Source: Oryzias latipes
Taxonomy: Eukaryota > Chordata > Actinopteri > Beloniformes > Adrianichthyidae
Direction: 5' to 3'
NCBI RefSeq assembly: GCF_002234675.1
Contig: NC_019867.2
Span: forward strand, 29,563,166 to 29,627,165
DNA: 64,000 nt
The translations under genes and the position numbers were made by a program. Below, piece by piece: positions 12,687 through 23,700 of the stretch; position 1 is the stretch's first letter; the number at the start of each line of letters is the position of its first letter. The notes under the pieces were generated by a model. That model worked only from the letters and a program-made list of their open reading frames with translations. It had not been told where the DNA came from and ran no database searches.

Positions 12687-13205
12687 TTAAACCATTGACT
12701 GTACGTGAGAACTGGACAGAGTGAGCGTGGCGTCAACCACAGAAAATTACTTGGTCACCGTTTGTTTGGGATCCAAACGCCGCCATGTTGGAACCCGACG
12801 AGGTCAACAAGCACTGATTTATCCAAGTCGGTCTGAGTCACCATTTCTACGACCACCACTCCCACCAATCAGGAGAGACTTTGTTGGAGGTTAACACCCC
12901 TTCCACCTAAAGCAGGTTCTGGAGAACCTGTCAATCAACCGCTTTGAACATTTGACATGTGTCCATCTTTCTTTATTCAAGCATCTGATTGGTCAGTTTA
13001 TAACTTGAATAACTTGAACTACAGAAAAAAATATTGTGAAAATGATGAGAATTATCAAGAAGATGTTAAACAAAAGAATGGTTCTTCTGACCACCAGAGA
13101 GACTGAGTAACATGTTTTTCTTGATGGGATTTTGGTACTTCCTGTTTGGAACGCCAGGATGGAGGGCTCACAGTCCAGTTCTCATATACAGTCACTGGTT
13201 TAAAC
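12687..13205. mobile_element. MITE family R2, full-length copy with terminal inverted repeats
   Basis: The left end is TTAAACCATTGACTGTACGT and the right end is CATATACAGTCACTGGTTTA, inverted versions of each other with few mismatches. Inside are GCCATGTTGGA, CCAAGTCGGTCTGAGTCA, CACCAATCAGGAG and GCATCTGATTGGTCAG, all shared with further copies at 44730-44940, 52575-52970, 60788-61310 and 61604-62400. About 520 bp, non-coding. Confidence 0.7.
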
Positions 13206-13749
13206 TGGTTTGTTGGGAGATTTTCTTTAGTGCCTCCAGCTGAACATGTGATCGTTAACAAATGTAGTGTTTGTCTTTTGCTACTATGAGGCACAGATCT
13301 GAGGCTCGGGACGTCATCATGCTATCATGCAGGTCTGTAACTGGAGTCATTATGAGCCGTTTAGAAGTAAAGTAAAATGTCCCAAGATAGTTTTACTCCT
13401 CAGTCATCTTCTTTTTACTTCACTGGTGAAACTCAAGTGAAAAGAGGAGTTCTCTGATCTTTCTGAGGAATTATTGTCTGTGGAGAGTTGCGACGGATCA
13501 TGTATCAATGAGAATACAGCCAGTCGCCATGACAGACATGAAAGCTAGTAAGAGATTACAAAGAGAGAGCTCAGTGGAGAAACTGAGGTAACTTGCTGAT
13601 GTACAGTACAACCTGAGCAAACGACACTTTTGGACGACAACAGCCTCCCATAACAGTGAAGGACGCAATGAAGGAAACCTGAGGAACTGCTACGCTGCGT
13701 CAAAGTGTCCCTGGGCAAGTCACTGAACCCCACGTTGCTCCTGTTCTTA

Positions 13750-13935
13750 ACACATACGGAGGATATTTGTAGGAGAATTGAGCTTAAAGTGGCATTCTTG
13801 ACTATTTCTTCAAAACAAATAATGCCATTTGGATAAGATCGTATTATTGATGTGGAAAATAAGCTGGGTGGGCTCCAATCTCCCTGCTCCGCTGATACAT
13901 CCAAAAACATCTGTTTTCCTCAGAAACCTTCAAGC
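13750..13935 (+). mobile_element. Family R3 repeat, partial copy
   Basis: Shares GAGAATTGAGCTTAAAGTGG and CTCCCTGCTCCGCTGATACA with other R3 copies. A fragment GTGTCCCTGGGCAAGTCACT at 13707-13726, typical of SINE bodies, precedes it. Confidence 0.4.
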
Positions 13936-14324
13936 TTATAAAAGGAAACATGATGACTAAATTCAACAAAATAAAAGTCCTGCAAACAGAAACTTCCTTG
14001 TTTGCAGTACTTTGGGAGATTAGGCCTCGGCTGCATTCTCGAATGAACCAAGAAGTTAATTTGTTTGATTTTTGCAAACCTGCAGCTTCAATAGAAAATT
14101 GCGCCAATAAGATTTCACCATCCAAAACAACAGTTCTCTGACAGCTCAGCATGCAAAGCTGTAGCATGAGTCGTAGCAGACTACGACTCTCAAGAGAGGA
14201 GCCGCTGAGGAAACACAGAAAGAGCTATGCTGACGTGCAGAAAAAATACTATAGACAGCATTTCCTTTTTCTAAAGTCAATTTTAAAGACCCCAAACGTG
14301 TTTCTAACATGTTCTTGTGGCATT

Positions 14325-15260
14325 TTTCTGAAGATGGAGGGCATTTGTAAAGAAAATTAAGCTTCAAATTTCATTTCTGAAGTATTTCTTTATTCAAATT
14401 GTTGGGAATCAGGAGCAGGGGAAAATTGGAAAAAGCTTGTAGCTACAATCATGAGGCCACCAGCTCCCTGCTCCATTCTAATGCATTCTAATGCGTTCAC
14501 TTACAGCTCAGTAGATCCACAAACGTCTTAATTTTTCTCATCTGAACTGGAATCTGGATCTAAACTGTACAGCTGATTGGCTCCAAAATAGCTCACCATT
14601 TTTTTTTTAATTATTTTGTTTTAACATTTTTTATTGCTATTTTGTTTAGTTACATACATCCAGTTGATGTCATGGAGAAACAGATTATCATAAGGTCAAT
14701 TAGAAGACACGGTTTGGACTTCCTTTATAAAGAATGTTGACTAGATCACTATGGTTATGGCTATGGAAGCAGAGGCTTCCATTACTTTTAAAAAGCATCA
14801 GAATTGCCCTTTAAGGGGGCACAGAGGCGCTCCATAGGAAGAAATCTGAATGCCTCTCTGTGTGACAGGAGGAGGTCGTCCCTGAATCCACTGCAGCAGC
14901 ATGCATCGTCCTGCCAGATGTTAAAGCTTATGTAATAAAACCAACTCCTGACCAGACAGAGGCAGCTTCTCCACAGACACGCTAAGAGGAAACAATGCTG
15001 GGCTCACAGGGATTGCTTCGTGAAAAATACAGCTGAGGTCCGTTACAATATTTTTCCAGAATCTAGTGATCAAAGGACATTGCCAGATGCAGTGATTGCT
15101 CGCCATTTTTGTTGCAATCGATAATGTTAGGTGTGGGGTCGTGAGGGGCTGTAAGCTAGTGGGACAGAGTGTAAACAACAACTGTTCCGCTCACCACTCA
15201 GCGGAGTATTTCTACTGAACTCCTGCCGCTCTGCAGAAACTTTCCTAGAAAACGACAGGC
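14325..15260 (+). mobile_element. Family R3 repeat interrupted by an L1/Tx1-type LINE fragment
   Basis: The left part, 14325-14604, has CTGGAATCTGGATCTAAACT and CAGCTGATTGGCTCC. The right part, 15111-15260, has GAGGGGCTGTAAGCTAGTGG and TGCCGCTCTGCAGAAAC. The two halves are contiguous in other R3 copies, so 14605-15097 is an insertion. Confidence 0.6.
14605..15097 (-). mobile_element. 5'-truncated L1/Tx1-like LINE fragment (ORF2 C-terminus)
   Basis: On the minus strand a reading frame gives HCIWQCPLITRFWKNIVTDL followed by a LLHKL region and, after a stop, AGRCMLLQWI. This resembles the HxFWxCPxIxxFW motif at the C-terminus of L1/Tx1-clade ORF2. The plus-strand T-run at 14596-14608 is the poly-A tail. 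GCTCACCATTTTT (14591) and GCTCGCCATTTTT (15098) look like the target-site duplication. It contains stop codons and is dead. Confidence 0.6.
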
Positions 15261-15990
15261 TTTTTTCTTTAGTTGGCTTAAATCAGCACAATCATAGTTA
15301 AAACAAAAAACACTGGGACAGCTTTGACAATGGATCAAAAGATGATTGGAGTGGGACTTTCATGAAGCCAAAGTAAAGACATGAACACTAAAAGCACCGA
15401 CGTGGCTCATTGTTTACCTAAAGGACAAAAGAATGCTGATAAACCTCAGCAAACATTTTAGCAGAAGGGAAATAAATGGAAGCTTCTTTTTTATTTTCTA
15501 GTAATTTGTTTCTACTAAATTGTTCCCGTTTTTAAAAATTTGAAGAGGCAGGTTGAGGACATTTATTCCTTTATTAAAGTTGTCCATCAGCTGTGCTGCA
15601 GGAATGTCACATTCGAAATAAGAAAAACAAAATCACGTCGCAAATCAAAGACAAATCATAGCAAAGAAGAACCAGACAGGATACATACGTTAAAAAAAAG
15701 GCAGAAATCAGTGATGAAGACGACTGAAGGGAGGCAGAGAAAAATTTGAACCTGAAAAGTTCAGTTTTGATCAAATATGAAATTGCGTTCTTTTTTCTTT
15801 GAGACAGAAATCAGGAAAGACGCACCCCTTGTCCCATGACCACCCGCCACCCCTCCCGTTCAGTTTTGAGTTTTGCTCCGATCCTACGATCTGGACCCGA
15901 GATAAAAAAGACTGCAGGCAGATTCTGATTGCTACAATAACAGAAAAAAGGGAGGAAAAGTAACTCAGTCATACAGTAACAATGCTGCCT

Positions 15991-15996
15991 TTTATT
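15991..15996 (-). other. snx2: Probable snx2 polyadenylation signal
   Basis: AATAAA on the minus strand about 680 nt after the snx2 stop. It is the nearest canonical hexamer I found downstream of the stop, and implies a 3' UTR of roughly 0.7 kb ending near 15975. Transcript data would be needed to confirm its use. Confidence 0.5.
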
Positions 15997-16677
15997 ATGA
16001 AAGTCAGAGAGGAAGTGTGGAGAGCAATCAGCTGATACAAGAGGGGGGAAAAAAACAAAGATAATGAGACAGCAAGACTTTCATCGCCAGCTGTGGAGCT
16101 GCCAGATGTTCTGGGGCAAAAGACATCTGAAACAGCCAATCAGAGAACACAAGGACTATGTTGCTGGGCAGAAAAGAAAGAAACTTCAAGCTTGAGGTTT
16201 AAAAGTTTGCTGAGTAAGGTTTTTCAGCCCTCCTCTGCCAGTGCTCATGGGTAATGTAGTGACTGGAAAAGCTGCTCGAGTAAAAGCTGTGAAAACCTTC
16301 ATCTAAAATAAAACTGAAGACGGGTAAAATTATGTACGAAAAGAAATGATTTGGTCGATTTAACACAACATTTGAAACATGAGCATTCGATTACAACCAG
16401 TATCTTCAAACGTGAAACAACAGTGTTGTTTATGTGGACTTGCTCTTCATAATTCAGGTAAATCAAACAAACACCTCCATTTTTCATCTTTTCCAGGGAA
16501 AAAGAAAAGAGTCATGATGGAGGCCGTGAACGGAGGTCACGCAGAATCACACAGGATGATGAACATTTGTCTTGGAAAGCTGGGAAGTCTCTCTGCTGCC
16601 GCTTCACTCTTTTGCAGGTCTGGAGAGGTCAGGTGCATCGTGGGTAGTGTAGTTTCAGTGCCTCTCTGGTGTGCAGA

Positions 16678-16728
16678 CTATGAGATGGCCTTGGCCTCGG
16701 GTAAGAAGGCCTCCCAGTACTTAATGAG
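16678..16728 (-). CDS. snx2: snx2 exon 15 (terminal), residues 494-509 and stop
   Basis: Acceptor CTGCAG|CTCATT. It encodes [16 protein letters not shown] followed by TAG, the conserved SNX1/2 C-terminus. Confidence 0.95.
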   Translation of the reverse strand, partial: LIKYWEAFLPEAKAIS

Positions 16729-17707
16729 CTGCAGGTCAGAGAAGATGACATGATTCCACATGTAAGGAGGATGAATTCAACAACCATGACCGCGGAGGTC
16801 TGGAACCGGATCAGGAGCTTACCTGCTGTTGAGTCTGAACCAGTGACTCCAGGTATTTAACTATGCTCATTTTAAAGTCCTTCACTCTGTCTTTCTGGAG
16901 GAGAAGATTCAAAAGAATCCATTAAAGCTGGAATCCTTGAAGAGGCAGACATATTACCACACAGCCTTTCCTTCCTCCTCACCTCAAACCTGCTGACTTC
17001 TTTGCGGATGGTTTTAGATATCTGCTCAAAGTCTCGTTCGCCCTGCTGGACCTTCCCCTCCAGCTGAAAGACAAGCACAGGAGAGGAAGATCGTGAAGTT
17101 CCGCTCATTTCTTTGCAGCTCTCAGCCCAAAGAAGAGGCTGATGCTGGGCTCAACCCGGGTCGGGTCTGTTGAGCCAGTCAGAACCTGGCATCAGCTCAT
17201 CCAGTTGATCAGCTGCTAGTAGGGCTAGAAAAACGAGAGGAGAGGGAGAAAAAACCCAAAGTTCTGCTGTGGAGAGATAGAACCATCCGAGGAGAACCGG
17301 AGGTCTGCAGAAGATCTTAAGACATGATTCCTCAGAACCTCCTGCAGATCAAAGTCCAGGTCCTCTGGATCCAAAACTGGACTCAAATGTCCTGAGAATC
17401 CATCACAAAAGGGGAGCGGCGGTTGGAGAGTTAAAAATCTCCTGGCAAACAGAAACCTAACGTGATCCACCTGAGAACCAAGAGGTGATTGGGTTCTTGA
17501 AGACGGGTTTAAAGTCCGCCTCTGATCATCTTTGGATCCTTTTTCAGCGTTTCCAGTGGTCTTTTAATAAAAAGAAACTGTCTAGGACATAGTTTCTGCA
17601 GAGCAGCAGGAGTTCATTAGAAATTCACCTCTAGGTTGTGGGTGGAACTGTTGATGTGGAGCATCCCCCCCCCCCCCTTCCTTTTTGCTGATAGCTCTCA
17701 GTTTACA

Positions 17708-17743
<36 letters not shown>

Positions 17744-20700
17744 AACTTACAGGCCCTCACTTCCCCAACCTAACATTACCGGCGAGCAACATTTGGAGCC
17801 GTCCAGCCGTTCAGTCTGGATCCAGATTCCAGCTCAGAGGCGTTCATGGATGGATTTGTCTGCAGGTGGATCCATCAGAATGGAGCGGGGAGCCACGTTA
17901 CATTTTTTGAATGGCTTTTTTCATCCTTTCCTGACGATTTTCTAGAGTAAATCAAACGTCATCAAATCTCAGGGATTTTCTGGGAGAACGAGGATGAAAC
18001 GACTGAGCAGCTAAAGAACTAAACAACCCATAGATTGAACTGAAAGAGGCTAAAGCGGGACTGGAATGCAGCAGAGAGACAGATGTAGGCGGGAAGCAGG
18101 CAGTCAGGCAGGCGGACAGACAGCACACACAGACAGACGGGCCGGGTCCTACCTCCTCAATCTCCTGGTAGCGGGCAGGCAGGCATGGCAGGGAGAACGC
18201 AACAAAATTTAGGAGGCAGTTTCAAAAACAAAATCAAAGAGGAAACATGAGCAAAAGGAGAAAGGAAACAAAACTCTTCAGAAAGTAAAAAGACTTTTTG
18301 TCTTGTGACTAGAATTTGTTTTTCTTCCCTTTTTGGCAGATTTTTTTTGCTCATTGAAAGAGCATCTTCCAATCTGGTGTAGATTATGACTCATTTCGAT
18401 TTTGCAGTGTAAGATCTGACAGCAGCTGAAAACCTTCAGTCAAAGCTGATTTTCACGTTTACATCCGAACCATTTCAGATCTTCCTTTCCGCTGTTCGTC
18501 TTTTAACAGAAACACATCACAGCCGCTTTAGCTTGATTGCTATCCGTCTGTTTTACTCTAACCTCGTCAGACCTGAGCTATTATGTGAGGTGACCCGCTC
18601 CACAGGTAGACACAGGTAAGCAGCATTCACTACTGTGGGAATAAAACCCAAAACGTGAGCTCCACGCCTGTGAACGGCAGGTCTGAAGACGTTAAACGGT
18701 GAAAGCTACGGCCCAAACACATGCAGTTCTCTTCTGCTTTGCTCTCTTGAAGTTTTAAATCCAGCTCCAAAGAAAAATGAAAAAGGACAATTATTATTGC
18801 CCCAAAATCCTGAAGCAAGGCACCACTGCCTACAGAGGTGCTACCCCCCTCCACAGAGAACCTGCACCTAACTGAGATGAACTCAAACTAAAGAGCTTTA
18901 GAGGGTTAGGATGTTCATATAGAGTAAAAAAAAAGAAGTTTAACATGTAAAACCGAAATTGAATAGCAACAAGAAAACAGAAATAGGACTCGGGTCTGTC
19001 CTCTGGCTGTAGCTGCAGGTATTAACCCACAGGGGGCGTTACATGCTAAAATGGGGAAGATCTTCGGAAGAAGTTGGAGCCCTAAAAGAAGGTGATTCCA
19101 AGCTTTCTGTGGCGAAGATAAACACTAAACTTTCTCAGGAATCATCCTTAAATAGTTTTTGTCAACAGCAGAATTCAGATTTTCTCCACAGAAGAAGCTG
19201 TGAGCTTCTATGGAGGCCTTCTCCTGACTGTCCTCACAAAGGCCTACGATTCACCTCATTGTGGCTTTAGTCTGAAATATTTGATATGAGAGTTGCACAG
19301 ATTTATCTGTAAATCAAATGAGATAAACCGATTTTTGAAAACAAAAATCCTGTTTCTCTACCCCACTTCTTAAGCCTCCTTTTCATGAGGAAGGTTAAAA
19401 CACATGGAGGAAAGCAAAAGTTCTCCTTTTTTCAGGGTTCTTTGTTTTTCTATTCATTATATTTTGGCAGAGTTTGTCACTTTTAAAGTTTCCCTAAGTT
19501 CTGAAGGCTATGACTGTACAGAGCTTTGGTTTAGTATCTAAAAGTGTTAGAAAGCGCGTGAACTTTTGTCAAAGTTCTGGTATTGAAATGAACCAATTAT
19601 GATTGCAAACTCAAATTTTTTCTTTTTTTTTTTTCACTACAGACATAAAATGATGCAAGCAAAGACAGGAAGTAAAACAATGGGTGAATAGGTTTATCAA
19701 ATTAAAAGTACATGGCATTATTTTGGTATTTCTTCAGGGGGGGGGGTAGTCCCTCCTCCTCACCACCCCCTCGTCCAAAGAGAGTTGGGAAATTTGCCCC
19801 TTTAAGAAAAGACTAAAGGGCTGCACTGAGATTCCTCTGTAAATGTTCTGGGATAATGCATTTGAACTGAAGGAGGTCTGCAGGTCCAGACCGGACTGAT
19901 CTGGACCTGCAGACCGGTGGGGGTTGGTGGGTGGGGGGGTTCTTCCTGCAGCTGCAGAAGCTCTGCAAGCATGAAGTAAAACTCCGCCTTCATATCTCTG
20001 CCCTCAGAAAAAGCCTGAGTGTGTTTTTTGTTGAAGCGGACTCCTGACAGCGGCTCAAATAAATGCTGGTTGTAACTCTGTCCCGGTCTGCAGCCTCTGA
20101 CATTCCCCCCTCCACTCAAAACTGCCCGGTTCAAAAAAACCCGGCTCCTGACAGCTACAGCGCCACAGGCGAGGACGGGAGCGAGCGCGGATCCTGACAG
20201 ACGGCAGACGTGAATTTGTTCAGTGACGGCTTCAACACGGCCTAATAAAGTACTTTTCAACTCTGCTCTGGTTCGAGGTTTTCACATGACTGAGCCGAGA
20301 GTTTGCCTCACCTGAACGGAGCAGAGCGGCCGAAGCGAGCGGCTGAGGCGAGCGCGGCGCGTCAGAGCGCACGTGACTACATCACGGCTGTCATTAAGAG
20401 GATCAGACCCGAAATAAAACCTGCAGCCGGAACCTTTCAGACACTAAGGCTAAAGACAAAAACTATTCTGTTGGCTTGTTTTTTACAGAGCTATGAAAGC
20501 AGCGGCTAAAACTGACAATGAATTAAATTAATGAGCAAAAAAAAAAAAATCCAAACATTTCATTTAGGTTTAAAATTTGCCTCTTGTGTGCTGATAATCT
20601 AAACTGGGCCTCAGCTAACAGAATTAATTTGTGTAACTCTGCCAGAACTGCAAAGATGAAGTTGAAATATTTGTTTTGATGACTTCAGAGTAAATCCTTC

Positions 20701-23700
20701 CATGCTGTCCGTCACTGGGTACAAATAAATGCATTATGGGTAGCTGTGGTGTCAGTTCCCCCCTCAGGCTACAGGTAAGATGAGTTCAGATTAGCACAAC
20801 AGGAAAGAATTTGAAAATACCCGATTTTATGATTTTTCTAAAAGGAGGGCGTGGTCATCTGCTGTGGCGTGGCCCAGAGGCCGTGTTCCTCTGACTGACC
20901 GGGATGAAGCCAAACCTGCAAACCCATCATTTGAGTTTTGGAATGGTAAACATTATTGTTCCCGTTGGTAATTTAGAAACTGCGCAGCAGAAACCCTACA
21001 TTCTGTTCTAGATTAAAGCTGCGGTCACACTGAACGTGAGTCCCGGGTCAGAGGCATTCCGTTTTGATGTTAAGTCAGCGTGCAGACCCGAGCTGGGGTC
21101 GAGGCGATCTGAAGGTTGCAGCAATCGGCCAGTCAACTAACCAATCAGGGGTTCAGTTTTGGCCCGTCACGTGTTAAAAACACGATCAGCGGGTGGAGTC
21201 TAAAACCAACATGGAGTAGAATCTGATCCTTCTCCTCCTGAACTTTATGATATGTTTTTATTTGTATGGAGGCAATACTAAAAACTGCCTCTAACTTTAT
21301 CTATGGACTAATGCAGGACAGCAAGTCGCCGAACGGATGAAAGTAGCGCTAAGAGCGCCGTCATTCAGACGCAGCTGCGGCAGCAGGAGTGAAGCTCAGC
21401 GCACTGGAGAGTCTCTGAATGACGTCATGGAGACGTGGAGACGCGGTTACCGATGCTTTTGTAGAGCTCTTCCCAATTAATAAACATCTCACATCATCCG
21501 TGTCTTCCACGCATTGTAATGAGATATACAGTCAATGCTTCCATGTAGCGATCAAGCTGAAACTTCTGGCTCCTCCCACACGTGGCGGGGGCATCAAGCT
21601 TATGAAGACATTTTTGGACAAGCATCCAGCAGCAAATGTTACGCGGTAAAGGAAAGGTGAAGGACGCAAACTGGATAAAAGAATTGGGTCTCAGCAGCAG
21701 AAGTTATTATGTGAATATATCAAAAGTTATTTCCACTAGACTTAGACAAAAATATTAACAGGGAACATATCATCCAAGCTTTTTTTTTTTAATTGAGGGT
21801 TAAGATGTTTATGAAACCATTCCTTCTTCATCAGCTGACAGGAAGCGTAATGAGGAGGGAGTGGATAATTAAGTGTTTATTTGAAAGCATGAAGCAGCTG
21901 TGATGATTAGGATGAAATCCTGTGCAGGTTACTCAATCTTAAAATAAGAAGTGTGACACTTTACTCTGCAGGAAAGCAGACCACTTGGGTGTTTGTGGTT
22001 CGAGTCCCTGCAGCCTCCTCACCTCCTTGATCTCGTCTTTGGTCTGCTGTAGTTTGTCTGGTTTGTTGGTGAACTGAAGTTTGGCCTCGGCTTCTCTCTT
22101 CTTCTGTAGCAGCATCTGACTGTCCTGCCATTTCTGCCACGTCTTCATGCGCTGGTCAAACACCCCCTGAACACACATGTATGGTCATTGTAAACCTGGT
22201 TTGGTGTCTTCTTCAGATGGAGACGTCCCCGTGAAGCACGTACCTTGACAGCGGTGATTAGGCGGACGTAGTCGCCCAGCAGCTCGGAGAAGAGGTAGAA
22301 GTCTGCGTTGGCCTGGTCCTGGTGCAGCTGGTCGATCTTCTCCTCCACCTCAGCCAGCTGGGACAGAGCTCGAGACAGGGCCGTGTGGTCCTCGCTGTTT
22401 CCCAGCATGGCCGCCGACTTGGCAAACTGTGCCGTGTTTACAGACAACTCTGCAAAAGAAGGAGGTCAAATCTGACCTTGTATGCTCTGAAAGAGTCTCC
22501 ATGTTGGCATCACCCTTCTCCTCGTGAGGCATAGAACCCAGAACTACTATTTAACCAAAGAACCCCACACCACAAAGCCATCGATCCAATCCCACCCCCG
22601 GTAGATATCTGACATAGGTCACACCTAAAAGTCTGAGCAGGCATACAATTGTAGCGTCTAAAAGTGTAAAGTTTGAAATAATAATAATACATTTGTTAGC
22701 CACCTTTCTAGGAACCCAAGGTCGCTGTACATAATAGTAAAAGTCAAAGCAATAAGATGTACAGTACAATATGCAGGAATGTCACACTATGGGGGTACAT
22801 ATGCACATTGGAAAAGGTGTGTTTTTAGTTTGTTGGTGAATTGTGAGAGAGAGCCAATGTTTTGGCGGTCAGGAGGTAGTGGATTCCAGAACCGGGGGGG
22901 CAGAGCAGCTGAAAGCTCTGCTCCCCATAGTCACGAGGCGAGCAGTGGGGACAACCAGATGGAGGGAGGAGGAGGATTTACGGGTACAGGTGCATGTGGC
23001 GACATGAACGAGATCCAACGAGTACGAGGGGGCAAGGCTGTGGATGGATTTAAGAGTTGGGAGAGGTATTTTATATGTAATTCTGTGTGTTATCGTTAGC
23101 CAGTGGAGCTGCTGCAGAACAGGTGTGATGTGATGGACAGAGGGTGTTTGACTGATAAATCTGGCAGCTGAGTTTTAAACATATTGCAGTTCAAAAAGAT
23201 GGGAGTTGCAGTAATCCAGGCGGGAAGTGACAAGACCATTCCACTGGTTTGAGAATGAGGACTGAGGGAAGGGCGAAGACGACGGATGCTGCGTTGGTGA
23301 AAATAGACAGATTGGGTGATGCTACTGATGAGTGAAGAGAAGGAGAGGGGGCTGTCGAAGATGACACCCAGACTATTAACCAGAGGAGAGGGGAAAATGG
23401 AGGAGTTTTCAAAAAGAATGGAGAGGTTCTGGATGCTGGTTATAATGTATTTAATGCCTATCAGGAGAAGTTTGGTTTTATAATAATTTAGTTTTGGGAA
23501 ATTTGCAGTAAACCTGGATTTTATTACAAGAAGGCAGTCGGGGAGGGAAGTGGGAGGAAGAGAGGAATTCAGCTTGGTGGAGATGTAGAGCTGGGTGTCA
23601 TCCGCTTAACAGTGGAAGTGAATCTTGTATATAGAAAAGAATTGGACCAAGAGGTAGAAGGTAAATGATAAGAAGCAAGGGTCCCGGGATAGAGCCCTGG

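Larger units (their letters stand above)
1..15970. other. Gene-free region downstream of snx2
   Basis: I find no credible exon here. ORFs of up to about 150 codons occur, but none has recognisable protein similarity or splice-linked neighbours. The sequence is a mix of AT-rich DNA (for example 6470-7130 and 9480-10450) and old repeats annotated separately. It also has a few GC-richer, low-repeat patches (2560-3200, 5990-6330, 7140-7560, 11640-12450) that could hold regulatory elements. Confidence 0.6.
17064..22022 (-). other. snx2: snx2 intron 12 (4.96 kb)
   Basis: The intron holds an R3 repeat copy (17570-17945), the candidate microexon at 18153-18164, a poly-T/poly-G patch near 19620-19745, and otherwise low-repeat DNA. 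ORFs near 19802-20260 have no recognisable similarity. No other exon candidate was seen. Confidence 0.6.

Noticed and set aside
19802-20260. 152-codon minus-strand ORF inside snx2 intron 12
   Set aside because: No recognisable similarity. It overlaps G/T-rich simple sequence, and the spliced snx2 frame skips it.
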